Source: Halomonas cupida (lineage in GTDB: Bacteria; Pseudomonadota; Gammaproteobacteria; Pseudomonadales; Halomonadaceae). From it: a DNA stretch of 64,000 bases. Each line of letters opens with the position of its first letter. Within the stretch, counting starts at the first letter, position 1. Positions 25,525-34,373 of the stretch are shown here, piece by piece. Position numbers and translations under genes: made by a program. Where the stretch lies: NCBI RefSeq assembly GCF_900142755.1, contig NZ_FRCA01000012.1, positions 1 to 64,000 on the forward strand, read 5' to 3'. The notes beneath the pieces were generated by a model. It saw only the letters and a list, made by a program, of their open reading frames with translations, did not search any database and had not been told where the DNA came from.

Positions 25525-25850
25525 TCAGGCAATGGCATCCAACTCCTCCCGGCTGTATACCGATAGATCCGTTCCCTTAGGAAGGTAATCGCGGGCCGAC
25601 CCATTGATATTCTCGTTGGACCCCCAACGTCATCGACAGTGCAGGTCACAGAAGTAAATGGCCGCTCCGGTTTTCAAGGTGACTCCTGCATGCCTGGCCA
25701 TTTCCTTTCCCTCGTCGTACAGCATGCTTTTGCGTATATCGAGCACGAACTGGAAACCGGCAAGCTGCGGTCGCTGCAAGACTCCCTCGACAGTCCTCGC
25801 CTTGAGATCGCCTGCTATCGTCACGGCGGCGAGGCCTCCAGCGTCGCCGT
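25525..25850 (-). mobile_element. IS30 transposase relic (right copy), frameshifted
   Basis: The minus strand reads GGLAAVTIAGDLKARTVEG, then RKSMLYDEGKEMARHAGV and GAAIYFCDLHCR, ending at a stop (25630). The adjoining frame continues SNENINGSARDYLPKG and TDLSVYSREELDAIA before another stop at 25525. These match the IS30 transposase at the left edge (LTYDQGREM, YFCDPHSPW, NENINGLIRQYLPKG), so this is the same family, decayed by a frameshift and stops. A fragment of the same transposase lies in the same orientation at 12248-12350, on the other side of the fae/BCCT block. Confidence 0.75.
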
Positions 25851-26323
25851 ACCGCTGTGGTGGTTGCTCAGCGAGCCATGCACCAGCTAACCAGAACGCA
25901 ACAAGGGCAGGCCGCCAACGGGAGACCATCAACATGACTCTCATGTCAGGCTGCAAGCGGGGATTCAAGGTCAGGCGCCCTCTCACCCTCACTCCCCATG
26001 GTATTGGGTCAGAGACGAGGCCAGGCGCCAGGCGAGCCGGTGATTGTCATGTGTCGTGGCACAATTCATTCCTGATGTCAGGTCCTTGTCGTGTATAGCC
26101 ACAGGATACGTCATATTTGGGTATCCAGAGTAATACAAGCCCCCAAGCCAACCTGATGCAGCGAGCACGTCGACGATCCGGGTCGAGTACCAGCTACCCA
26201 AGACACTTGAAAGAGAGAATATGTGTACTAGGCGCCAAGTGTTACAGACACACAAAAACCGCCCTTGAAGGCAGCTCCTATATTCAGTAATCTACTGAAT
26301 AATTGAATTTTTTCACTCAAATG
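25851..26323. other. Non-coding or decayed stretch before the tRNA cluster
   Basis: No ORF here has family motifs. A minus-strand frame at 25989-26255 lacks a ribosome binding site and recognisable features. The minus-strand start MRVMLMVSRWRPALVAFWLA near 25937 resembles a short membrane leader running into the IS30 relic, analogous to the truncated membrane protein at 12523. The last 50 bases are A/T-rich and contain the short inverted repeat TATTCAGTAATCTACTGAAT-like just before the tRNA. Confidence 0.45.
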
Positions 26324-26399
<76 letters not shown>

Positions 26400-26454
26400 A
26401 TGGCCTTGAACTGTCGGTGCTTCAGCACGAAAGCACCCTACAGGATGAGGATGA

Positions 26455-26530
26455 TGGCTCCCCGAGTAGGACTCGAACCTACGACCCAATGATTAACAGT
26501 CATTTGCTCTACCAACTGAGCTATCGGGGA
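26455..26530 (-). tRNA. tRNA-Asn(GTT), copy 1
   Basis: A 76-base cloverleaf with encoded CCA: acceptor TCCCCGA/TCGGGGA, D arm GCTCAGTTGGTAGAGC, anticodon loop CTGTTAA in stem ATGA/TCAT (anticodon GTT), and T arm GTAGGTTCGAGTCCTAC. It reads on the minus strand, as do all tRNAs in this cluster. Confidence 0.95.
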
Positions 26531-26573
26531 ACAACGATGTGCAATATTCAAGCGACAGGTTCAGGTAGGAAGG

Positions 26574-26649
26574 TGGCTCCTCGAGCAGGACTCGAACCTG
26601 CGACCCAATGATTAACAGTCATTTGCTCTACCAACTGAGCTATCGAGGA
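26574..26649 (-). tRNA. tRNA-Asn(GTT), copy 2 (acceptor variant)
   Basis: This copy matches copy 1 except for a compensated change in the acceptor stem (TCCTCGA/TCGAGGA) and one in the T stem (GCAGG/CCTGC). The paired substitutions keep the fold, so it should be functional. Confidence 0.95.
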
Positions 26650-26703
26650 ATGACCTTGAACTGTCGGTGCTGCGGCGAGAAAGTCAGCTCTCTGATGAGA
26701 AGC

Positions 26704-26779
26704 TGGCTCCCCGAGTAGGACTCGAACCTACGACCCAATGATTAACAGTCATTTGCTCTACCAACTGAGCTATCGGGGA
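26704..26779 (-). tRNA. tRNA-Asn(GTT), copy 3
   Basis: This is identical by eye to copy 1, with CCA encoded. It is first in the transcription order of the cluster after tRNA-Met. The repeated spacers (CCTTGAACTGTCGGTGCT) show that the cluster grew by tandem duplication of tRNA plus spacer. The 280 bases between this gene and tRNA-Met hold no gene apart from a terminator hairpin. Confidence 0.95.
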
Positions 26780-27019
26780 ATCGCCTCAAGCACGGGGCGT
26801 AGTATACGGATCGTCTTCGATTCGTCAAGCCTGACAAGGCAAATTGTGGCTTAACTCTCTGATACCGCGATGACTTCGCTACCGACGCGAGCACCTCCCT
26901 TCCGGTGCAGCCATCTCATCCTACAACCTTCCCCGAGAAAGCTGAACCAGCAAGTCACAAGCCCGTTCCCACTTTCAACCGTCGGGGGTCGAAAACCCCT
27001 GTTTAGAACACATAACGCA

Positions 27020-27053
27020 GAACGCCCACCGGCATGGCCTGGTGGGCGTTCTA
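27020..27053 (-). terminator. Terminator hairpin downstream of tRNA-Met
   Basis: AGAACGCCCACC and GGTGGGCGTTCT form a perfect 12-bp stem around a ten-base loop, 8 bases past the CCA end of tRNA-Met on the minus strand. It probably ends or trims the tRNA-Met transcript. Confidence 0.7.
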
Positions 27054-27060
27054 CTGAATC

Positions 27061-27137
27061 TGGTGGCTACGCCCTGATTTGAACAGGGGACCCCATCATT
27101 ATGAGTGATGTGCTCTAACCAGCTGAGCTACGTAGCC
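27061..27137 (-). tRNA. tRNA-Met(CAT), elongator type
   Basis: A 77-base cloverleaf with encoded CCA: acceptor GGCTACG/CGTAGCC, D arm GCTCAGCTGGTTAGAGC, anticodon loop CTCATAA (anticodon CAT), and T arm CCCTGTTCAAATCAGGG. The fully paired acceptor (G1-C72) marks it as elongator rather than initiator. Confidence 0.95.
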
Positions 27138-27240
27138 TTTTTCTGTCTTCGCACCCGGTTAGGCCGCGTCGACGGGGCTGAATTATGCACATCGAAAGAT
27201 GGCTTGGCAAGCCCTTCCACCACATTACTGATGCGACCGT

Positions 27241-27262
27241 TTTATATTGAACGTGCAATCAA
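27241..27262 (+). promoter_or_regulatory. BetI operator upstream of betIBA
   Basis: TTTATATTGAACGTGCAATC closely follows the known BetI-binding site of the enterobacterial bet promoter (ATTGAACGTCCAATC type), with inverted halves ATTG and CAAT around AACGTG. It lies about 115 bases before the betI start. BetI would repress here and choline relieve it, by analogy with E. coli. Confidence 0.75.
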
Positions 27263-27377
27263 CAAAAGGCATACTGTTCTCCATACAGACCTCGGGACTT
27301 TCATGAAACACAGAGCTCAAGCAGGAAACGCAGAGCTCGAGTCGCAGAAAGCCCGGTCAAAGCTGGAGGATAACGCA

Positions 27378-27971
27378 GTGCCCAAGGTTGGAATGGAGCC
27401 CATACGTCGGCAGCAGTTGATCAACGCCACCATGACGGCAATCAATGAAGTCGGCCTTGCCGATGCCACGGTCATACGCATTTCCCGACATGCGGGCGTA
27501 TCCGCGGGCATCATCAGCCACTATTTCGGCGGCAAGGACGGCCTGCTTGAAGCGACCATGCGCCAGATTCTTCATGATCTCGGTACTGCGGTCAGCGAAA
27601 GGCGCCGGACACTGACGGATACCAGCCCGCGAGCCCACCTCTCGGCCATCATTGACGGCAACTTTGACTCTTCCCAGGTCAATGCCAGTGCTGCTCGGAC
27701 CTGGCTGGCCTTCTGGGCCAGCTCCGTGCACAAGCCAGAGCTGCAGCGCCTGCAATACGTCAATGATCGTCGCCTCTACGCCAATCTGTGCCACCAGTTT
27801 CGCCGTCTGATGCCGCGTGACGAGGCTCGCGACTGTGCCCGTGGCATGGCCGCCATGATTGATGGTCTATGGCTGCGTGGCGCCCTCTCGCCGGAGGGCC
27901 TTGATGTTGCCGGAGCGCGCCGTGTGGCTCTCGAGTATCTCGACCGGCTGATTCGCGATTACAACGGCTGA
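27378..27971 (+). CDS. betI: BetI, TetR-family repressor of choline-to-betaine operon
   Basis: The 197-residue protein begins MPKVGMEPIRRQQLINATMT, with a TetR helix-turn-helix in RISRHAGVSAGIISHYFGGK and a ligand domain ending LEYLDRLIRDYNG. Length and the P-K-V-G-M-x-P-I-R-R start match BetI. I start at the GTG (27378), 8 bases after GGAGG; the upstream in-frame extension is not family sequence. It is first in betI-betB-betA and should sense choline and repress the operon through the site at 27241. No choline transporter betT is adjacent. Confidence 0.93.
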   Translation: MPKVGMEPIRRQQLINATMTAINEVGLADATVIRISRHAGVSAGIISHYFGGKDGLLEATMRQILHDLGTAVSERRRTLTDTSPRAHLSAIIDGNFDSSQVNASAARTWLAFWASSVHKPELQRLQYVNDRRLYANLCHQFRRLMPRDEARDCARGMAAMIDGLWLRGALSPEGLDVAGARRVALEYLDRLIRDYNG

Positions 27972-28115
27972 TCCCCGTACCAGTCGAACCACAGCATCTA
28001 TCGAATCACAGCATCTATCGAATCACAGCAATAGGGCCGGCCATTCAAGGCCACCAGTACCCTGACACTCATTCACATCATGGCTGATGTGACATCTGCT
28101 CGACAGGAGGATGCC

Positions 28116-29588
28116 ATGGCAATTCTCGACGCCCCCCAGACACTCTACATCGATGGCCAGCACCGCGAGGCCACCTCGGGTGAAACCTTCAGCGTCATCA
28201 ACCCCTACGATGGCAGCCACCTTGCCGAGGTTCAGGTCGCCAGTGAGGCCGATGTCGATGCCGCCGTGGCATCGGCGGAGCGTGGCCAGAAGGTGTGGGC
28301 GGCAATGTCAGGCATGGAACGTGGCCGTGTCATGCAACGTGCCGTTGCACTGCTGCGTGAGCGCAATGACGAGATCGCCCACCTGGAAACCCTCAACACC
28401 GGCAAGCCGTTGAGCGAGACCGCCAGCGTCGACATCGTGACCGGTGCCGATGTGTTGGAATACTACGCCGGACTGGCCGCCGCCATCGAGGGCAGTCAGA
28501 TCCCGCTGCGCGAGGACAGCTTCGTCTATACCCGTCGCGAGCCTCTGGGTGTTATCGGGTCCATCGGCGCCTGGAATTACCCTATCCAGATTGCCTGCTG
28601 GAAAGCTGCCCCGGCACTTGCCGCCGGCAATGCGGTGGTCTTCAAACCCAGTGAAGTCACGCCGCTGACCACCATGGTACTCGCCGAGATCTTCACCGAA
28701 GCAGGTCTACCCGACGGTGTCTTCAACGTCGTGCATGGCGCAGCCTCCGTTGGCCAGGCCATTACTGCTCACCCGCAGATCGCCAAGGTATCCTTTACCG
28801 GCGAGGTCGGCACCGGCAAGAAGGTAATGTCCGCTTCCGCATCCTCATCGCTGAAGGATGTGACCATGGAGCTGGGCGGCAAGTCACCGCTGATCGTGTG
28901 TCGGGACGCCGATCTGGACCGTGCCGCCGACGCGGCCATGATGGCCAACTTCTACTCCAGCGGACAGATCTGTACCAACGGCACTCGCGTGTTTGTCGAC
29001 AGTACCGTCAAGGCCGACTTCGAGGCACGCATTGTCGAGCGCGTCGCTCGTATCAAAGCCGGCGACCCCCTCGACCCGGAGGTCAACTTCGGCCCACTGG
29101 TCAGCTTCGAACACCAGACCAAGGTGCTGTCCTATATCGAACTCGGAAAGCAGGAAGGCGCACGTCTGCTGGCCGGCGGAGACCGTTGGGACCAGGACGC
29201 CTGGGGCAATGGCGCCTGGGCTGCTCCCACGGTGTTTACCGACTGCACTGACGACATGCGCATCGTCAGGGAGGAAATCTTCGGCCCGGTGATGTCGATT
29301 CTCGCCTTCGATGACGATCAGGAAGCCATCACCCGCGCCAATAACACCACCTACGGTCTGGCAGCCGGTGTGTTCACCGAGAGCCTCAATCGTGCCCACC
29401 GCATGATTCATCAGCTCGAAGCCGGCATCTGCTGGATCAACACCTGGGGCGAGTCCCCTGCCGAGATGCCGGTTGGTGGCTACAAGCAGTCCGGTGTCGG
29501 CCGCGAGAACGGTATCGAGACCCTGGCCCACTATACGCAGACCAAATCCGTGCAGGTCGAGATGGGGCCGTTCGAATCCGTATTCTGA
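28116..29588 (+). CDS. betB: Betaine aldehyde dehydrogenase BetB
   Basis: The 490-residue protein, the same length as E. coli BetB, oxidises betaine aldehyde to glycine betaine with NAD(P) in the cytoplasm. Motifs are IGAWNYPIQIACWKAAPALA, SFTGEVGTGKKVM, catalytic Glu in MELGGKSPLIV and catalytic Cys in SSGQICTNGTRVF. I choose the ATG at 28116, 5 bases after AGGAGG; upstream in-frame ATGs at 28080 and 28111 have no usable site. It is the second step in osmoprotectant synthesis and lies between betI and betA. Confidence 0.95.
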   Translation: MAILDAPQTLYIDGQHREATSGETFSVINPYDGSHLAEVQVASEADVDAAVASAERGQKVWAAMSGMERGRVMQRAVALLRERNDEIAHLETLNTGKPLSETASVDIVTGADVLEYYAGLAAAIEGSQIPLREDSFVYTRREPLGVIGSIGAWNYPIQIACWKAAPALAAGNAVVFKPSEVTPLTTMVLAEIFTEAGLPDGVFNVVHGAASVGQAITAHPQIAKVSFTGEVGTGKKVMSASASSSLKDVTMELGGKSPLIVCRDADLDRAADAAMMANFYSSGQICTNGTRVFVDSTVKADFEARIVERVARIKAGDPLDPEVNFGPLVSFEHQTKVLSYIELGKQEGARLLAGGDRWDQDAWGNGAWAAPTVFTDCTDDMRIVREEIFGPVMSILAFDDDQEAITRANNTTYGLAAGVFTESLNRAHRMIHQLEAGICWINTWGESPAEMPVGGYKQSGVGRENGIETLAHYTQTKSVQVEMGPFESVF

Positions 29589-29683
29589 CATCAACGGACT
29601 CCCCGACATAACTGCTGCTCCCTGATCACCGGCGCCGTGCATGGCGCCGGTCTCCCCCTGACACCTGAGGACCGGAGACCCCC

Positions 29684-31366
29684 ATGACTCAGCTCCGTGA
29701 ATTCGATTACATCATCATCGGCGCCGGCTCTGCCGGCAACGTGCTGGCGACCCGCCTGACTGAAGACGACGACGTCAGCGTGCTGCTGCTGGAAGCCGGT
29801 GGCCCCGACTATCGCTTCGATTTCCGTACCCAGATGCCGGCTGCCCTCGCTTTCCCGCTGCAGGGAAAGCGCTACAACTGGGCTTTCGAGACCGACCCGG
29901 AGCCGCACATGAACAACCGCCGCATGGAGTGCGGGCGCGGCAAGGGCCTCGGTGGTTCGTCACTGATCAACGGCATGTGCTATATCCGTGGCAATGCACT
30001 GGATTACGACAACTGGGCACAGCGTCCCGGCCTCGAAGACTGGCACTACGCCAACTGCCTGCCCTACTTCCGCAAGGCCGAGACCCGCGACATCGGTCCC
30101 AATGACTATCACGGCGGAGATGGTCCAATCAGCGTGACCACGCCAAAGGCCGACAACAACCCGCTCTATCACGCCTTTATCGAGGCGGGTCAGCAGGCAG
30201 GCTACCCGGCCACCGAGGACGTCAACGGCTATCAGCAGGAAGGCTTCGGCCCCATGGATCGCTTCGTGACCCCGAAGGGCCGTCGCTCATCCACCGCCCG
30301 CGGCTATCTGGATCAGGCTCGGCAGCGTCCCAACCTGACCATCGAGACCCATGCCACCACGGATGTGATCACCTTCGAAGGCAAGCGCGCCACCGGTGTC
30401 CGCTACCTGCGCAAGGGACAGACCCATGAGGCAATGGCACGTCGCGAAGTCCTGCTGTGCAGTGGTGCCATCGGATCACCGCAGATCCTGCAGCGCTCCG
30501 GCATCGGCCCACGGGATGTTCTTGATGAGTTCGGCATCGAAGCGGTGCACGTCAACGACAACGTGGGCCAGCATCTGCAGGACCACCTCGAGATGTACAT
30601 CCAGTACGAATGCACCCAGCCGATCTCGCTGTATCCGGCACTCAAGTGGTACAACCAACCGAAGATCGGCGCCGAATGGATGTTCAATGGCACCGGTGTG
30701 GGCGCCAGCAACCAGTTCGAGGCGGCAGGTTTCATTCGTTCCAATGATGAAGAACCCTGGCCGAATCTGCAGTACCACTTCCTGCCGATCGCCATCAGCT
30801 ACAACGGCAAGAGTGCGGTTCAGGCTCACGGCTTCCAGGCTCACGTCGGCTCGATGCGCTCGGAGAGCGAGGGCCGCGTGCGCCTGACTTCCCGCGATGC
30901 CGGTGCGGCGCCCTCGATCCTGTTCAACTACATGTCCACCGAGAAGGACTGGCAGGAGTTCCGCGACGCCATCCGCCTGACCCGCGAGATCATCGCCCAG
31001 CCGGCCATGGATGCCTATCGCGGCCAGGAAATCTCTCCAGGCGCCCACATCCAGAGCGATGCCGAACTGGATGAATTCGTGCGCCAGCACGCCGAGACCG
31101 CCTATCACCCCTGTGGCACCTGCCGCATGGGCGACGGTGATGACTGTGTGGTCGATGGTCAGGGCCGCGTTCACGGTGTCGATGGCCTGCGCGTGGTCGA
31201 TGCCTCGCTGTTCCCGGTGATTCCCACCGGCAACCTCAACGCCCCGACCATCATGCTCGCCGAGCGCATCGCCGACCGTATCCGCCAGCGCGACATGCTG
31301 CCGTCCAGCGACGCGCCCTACTACGTGGCCAATGGCGCTCCGGCGCGACGTGGCCAACAACGCTAA
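29684..31366 (+). CDS. betA: Choline dehydrogenase BetA
   Basis: The 560-residue GMC-family flavoprotein starts MTQLREFDYIIIGAGSAGNV (FAD-binding GxGxxG) and contains GGSSLINGMCYIRGN, the GMC signature GAIGSPQILQRSGIGP, and catalytic His residues in TAYHPCGTCRMG and NLNAPTIMLAERIADRI near the end. It is membrane-associated and oxidises choline to betaine aldehyde, and can continue to betaine. It follows betB by 95 bases. Two hairpins lie downstream before fadE. Confidence 0.95.
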   Translation: MTQLREFDYIIIGAGSAGNVLATRLTEDDDVSVLLLEAGGPDYRFDFRTQMPAALAFPLQGKRYNWAFETDPEPHMNNRRMECGRGKGLGGSSLINGMCYIRGNALDYDNWAQRPGLEDWHYANCLPYFRKAETRDIGPNDYHGGDGPISVTTPKADNNPLYHAFIEAGQQAGYPATEDVNGYQQEGFGPMDRFVTPKGRRSSTARGYLDQARQRPNLTIETHATTDVITFEGKRATGVRYLRKGQTHEAMARREVLLCSGAIGSPQILQRSGIGPRDVLDEFGIEAVHVNDNVGQHLQDHLEMYIQYECTQPISLYPALKWYNQPKIGAEWMFNGTGVGASNQFEAAGFIRSNDEEPWPNLQYHFLPIAISYNGKSAVQAHGFQAHVGSMRSESEGRVRLTSRDAGAAPSILFNYMSTEKDWQEFRDAIRLTREIIAQPAMDAYRGQEISPGAHIQSDAELDEFVRQHAETAYHPCGTCRMGDGDDCVVDGQGRVHGVDGLRVVDASLFPVIPTGNLNAPTIMLAERIADRIRQRDMLPSSDAPYYVANGAPARRGQQR

Positions 31367-31404
31367 AGAGCGACGGACTGCGATGCGAGCGCTGGTCGCT
31401 TCTC

Positions 31405-31520
31405 AGGCGTCATGACGCCGCATGACGCCTGGCCAGCCGTTGGCATAGCCCTCTGAAGAAACCGGCGCATCTCGCTGCCGTCGAACACCGCCCCGCTGAT
31501 CATCAGTGCGGGCGGTGTTC
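31405..31520 (+). terminator. Two hairpins ending the bet operon
   Basis: AGGCGTCATG/CATGACGCCT (31405-31430) is a perfect 10-bp stem. GAACACCGCCC/GGGCGGTGTTC (31483-31520) extends inward through CGCTGAT/ATCAGTGCG. Neither has a long T tract. The remaining bases of the 391-base betA-fadE gap hold no gene; the fadE promoter must lie in 31521-31757, where a TGATTGCGG-type A/T-rich stretch is seen. Confidence 0.6.
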
Positions 31521-31757
31521 CTGTATCCGGTACCACCTTGCTTTCCAGGCTAGCCTATAGCTGTTCACTCCTGGTGCCCAACCATGCGACCTTGGTTCTA
31601 ATTGACGTTGCTGGTGCTGGTTCCCGGCCCGGCAATCCGCTAGGCTAGAGAAATTAAAACAACTGTTTGATTGCGGTTTCTCGGTTGCACCTTGCGATGG
31701 TGCCGTCGAGAGCAGTCTCCACAGCCTTCATACCATGATGTTCGGGAGATTTACTCA

Positions 31758-34208
31758 ATGCTCAGCCTACTCTTGATAGTGCTCGCCATCGCCGCTCTCG
31801 CGGCCGTTGCGCGACGTGAAGCCGGTGCCCTGCCTGCTCTTGCGGTGTGCGCCGTTATCGGTTTGATCGGCCTGGTCACTGGTGCCCTGGTAGCGGGAGT
31901 ATTGCTGCTGGTAGGCGCGGTAGTGATCGCCGCTTGTGGCCTGCCGGCGCTCCGCCGCAGTTGGCTGACACCACGCCTGTTCAGTATGTTCAAGAAGGTG
32001 GCGCCGAAGGTCTCCGATACCGAGCGTACTGCGCTGGAAGCCGGTAGCGTGGCCTGGGATGGCGAGCTGTTCTCCGGACGCCCCGACTGGCAGCAGTTGA
32101 TGAAGTTCAAGGATGATGGCCTCAGCGACGAGGAACAGGCCTTCATCGACCACCAGTGCACCGTCGCCGCGGGCATGTGCAATGCCTGGGACATCGCCCA
32201 GGAACGCGCCGACCTGCCCCCCGAGCTGTGGGACTACATCAAGAAGGAACGCTTCTTCGGCATGATCATTCCGAAGGAGTACGGCGGCCTGGGCTTCTCG
32301 GCAAAAGCACAATCTGCTGTGCTGCAGAAGCTGGCCGTCAACGAGACCCTGATGGTCACCGTTGGCGTTCCCAACTCTCTCGGCCCGGGCGAGTTGCTGC
32401 TCAAGTACGGTACCCAGGAACAGAAGGACCATTACCTGCCACGCCTGGCGGATGGTCGAGAAATTCCCTGCTTTGGCCTGACCGGCCCGCGTGCCGGCTC
32501 CGATGCTACCTCGATCCCCGATGTGGGTGTGGTCTGCCGCAAGGTCATCGACGGCGAGGAAGTGCTGGGCCTGAACCTGACCTTCAACAAGCGCTGGATT
32601 ACCCTCGCCCCCGTTGCCACTGTTGTCGGTCTGGCATTCCGCATGTTCGACCCGGACCACCTGCTCGGCGAGGAAGAAGACCTCGGCATCACCTGCGCGC
32701 TGATACCCCGCGATACCGACGGCATGGAGATTGGTCGCCGCCATCACCCCATCGGTAGCCCGTTCATGAACGGCCCGATTCGCGGCGAGAATGTCTTCGT
32801 GCCCCTTGATACCATCATCGGTGGACCGAAGATGGCTGGTGAAGGCTGGCGCATGCTGGTCGAGTGTCTGTCCGTGGGACGCTGCATCACCCTGCCCTCC
32901 GGCGCCACCGGTACTGGCCGCTATGCCATCGGCTGGGCAGGCGGATTCGCGCGGATTCGCCGCCAGTTCAATGTCCCCGTGGCAGAAATGGAAGGTGTGC
33001 AGGAACCTCTGGCCCGTCTCACCGCCAAGGCTTGGATTGCTCAAGCAGCGGTCTATCAGACGGCCAATACCATCGATCAGGGTGAATCGCCGTCAGTGCC
33101 CTCGGCCATCCTCAAGAGCCAGTTGACCGAATTCCAGCGCGACGTGCTCGCCGATGCCATGGATATCCATGGCGGTAAGGCGGTTACCCTCGGTCCGCGC
33201 AACTATATCGGTATCGGCTATAGTGCCAACCCGGTGGCGATCACCGTGGAAGGCGCCAACATCATGACCCGCAACCTGATGGTCTTCGGCCAGGGCGCCA
33301 TTCGCTGCCATCCCTTTGTGCTCGAGGAACTCGCCGCACGCGATGCCGATGACATCAACGCCTTCGACAAGGCCTTCTTCGGCCATGCCGGACTGATCTT
33401 CGGCAATGCTGCTCGCGCCTTTACCCTTGGGCTGGGTATCGGCAAGCCCACTACCCCCTTCGATGCCACCGCAGCGCCCTACGCTCAGGATGTGGCCCGT
33501 ATCTCGGCAGGTTTCAGCCTGTGTGCCGACGCGGCCATGGCCAGCCTCGGCTCCACGCTCAAGCAGCGTGAAATGCTCTCGGCACGCCTCGGCGACGTCC
33601 TCTCCAACCTCTACCTGTTGAGCATGGTGCTCAAGCAATGGCATGAGAGCGACAAGGTTGAAGGCGAAGCGGACCTGCTCCATTACGCCAGCCACTTCCT
33701 GCTGGCTCGCGCCGAACAGGCCTTTGTCGAAGTCTTCGACAACCTGCCCAATCGCGCCCTGGCACGCACGCTCAAGCTGATAGTGATGCCGCGTGGTCGT
33801 CGCTGGGCTCGTCCGCACGACGACCTCGCGCGCTCCATCGCCGGCAACGTTTCCAGCGCCAGTGCACTGCGCCGCAAGCTGCTGGCCGGCGCCTGGGGCA
33901 GCAACGACCAGGTACAGGACAACCCGCTGGCTCGCTACAACGCGCTGCTCGAGACCCAGGAACGCGCCGAGGAGTTGTATCGGCGCATCAACAAGGCATA
34001 CAACAAGGGTGAACTGCCCGCCGAGGCCCTGCATCCCGAGGAGCGCCTCGAGGCCGCCCTGGCAGCCAGCATCATTGATACCGACGATGCCGACTTCATG
34101 CGCAAGCGTGAAGCCGAGGTACTCGACATGCTGACCGTGGACGACTTCGAGTTCGATGCCTTCGTCATCGACAAGACCAAGGTGGTGAAACACAACGCCA
34201 CGGCGTGA
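31758..34208 (+). CDS. fadE: Acyl-CoA dehydrogenase FadE
   Basis: The 816-residue protein matches the long gammaproteobacterial FadE (E. coli 814): two or three N-terminal membrane helices (MLSLLLIVLAIAALAAVARR onward), then an acyl-CoA dehydrogenase core with IIPKEYGGLGFS, FGLTGPRAGSDATSIPDVG and DIHGGKAVTLGP, and the FadE-specific C-terminal domain. It introduces the trans-2 double bond in fatty-acid beta-oxidation. The start follows GGGAG by 9 bases; the longer frame upstream is not family sequence. It is monocistronic, with its own terminator. Confidence 0.95.
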   Translation: MLSLLLIVLAIAALAAVARREAGALPALAVCAVIGLIGLVTGALVAGVLLLVGAVVIAACGLPALRRSWLTPRLFSMFKKVAPKVSDTERTALEAGSVAWDGELFSGRPDWQQLMKFKDDGLSDEEQAFIDHQCTVAAGMCNAWDIAQERADLPPELWDYIKKERFFGMIIPKEYGGLGFSAKAQSAVLQKLAVNETLMVTVGVPNSLGPGELLLKYGTQEQKDHYLPRLADGREIPCFGLTGPRAGSDATSIPDVGVVCRKVIDGEEVLGLNLTFNKRWITLAPVATVVGLAFRMFDPDHLLGEEEDLGITCALIPRDTDGMEIGRRHHPIGSPFMNGPIRGENVFVPLDTIIGGPKMAGEGWRMLVECLSVGRCITLPSGATGTGRYAIGWAGGFARIRRQFNVPVAEMEGVQEPLARLTAKAWIAQAAVYQTANTIDQGESPSVPSAILKSQLTEFQRDVLADAMDIHGGKAVTLGPRNYIGIGYSANPVAITVEGANIMTRNLMVFGQGAIRCHPFVLEELAARDADDINAFDKAFFGHAGLIFGNAARAFTLGLGIGKPTTPFDATAAPYAQDVARISAGFSLCADAAMASLGSTLKQREMLSARLGDVLSNLYLLSMVLKQWHESDKVEGEADLLHYASHFLLARAEQAFVEVFDNLPNRALARTLKLIVMPRGRRWARPHDDLARSIAGNVSSASALRRKLLAGAWGSNDQVQDNPLARYNALLETQERAEELYRRINKAYNKGELPAEALHPEERLEAALAASIIDTDDADFMRKREAEVLDMLTVDDFEFDAFVIDKTKVVKHNATA

Positions 34209-34230
34209 TCCGCCAGACTCGACAACCTCA

Positions 34231-34255
34231 AGGGCCCCTCATCGGGGCCCTTTTT
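34231..34255 (+). terminator. Rho-independent terminator of fadE
   Basis: AGGGCCCC, loop TCATC, GGGGCCCT and then five T (34251-34255). A textbook intrinsic terminator 23 bases after the fadE stop. Confidence 0.9.
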
Positions 34256-34320
34256 CATGGAGTCCAGCAGAGCCCCGCTTCCGGCTTCTGAGTCCTGGCT
34301 TTCTGGGTTCTGGCTCGAAG

Positions 34321-34369
34321 CTCATAACTCATAACTCATAGCTCGTAGCTCGTAGCTCGTAGCTCATAC
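34321..34369. repeat. Seven-copy heptamer repeat CTCRTAR
   Basis: Seven consecutive heptamers occupy the space between the fadE terminator and the stop of the convergent SLC13 gene: CTCATAA twice, CTCATAG, CTCGTAG three times and CTCATAC. Seven-base units do not preserve a reading frame and no ORF uses them. It looks like a simple-sequence array grown by slippage. Confidence 0.85.
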
Positions 34370-34373
34370 AACC

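Noticed and set aside
25989..26255. 88-codon minus-strand ORF before the tRNA cluster
   Set aside because: No ribosome binding site, motif or neighbouring partner; it is in a stretch of decayed sequence.
31767..33044. Long minus-strand ORFs opposite fadE, also at 33093-34193
   Set aside because: The plus-strand FadE protein is unambiguous and full length; the antisense frames are codon-bias shadows.
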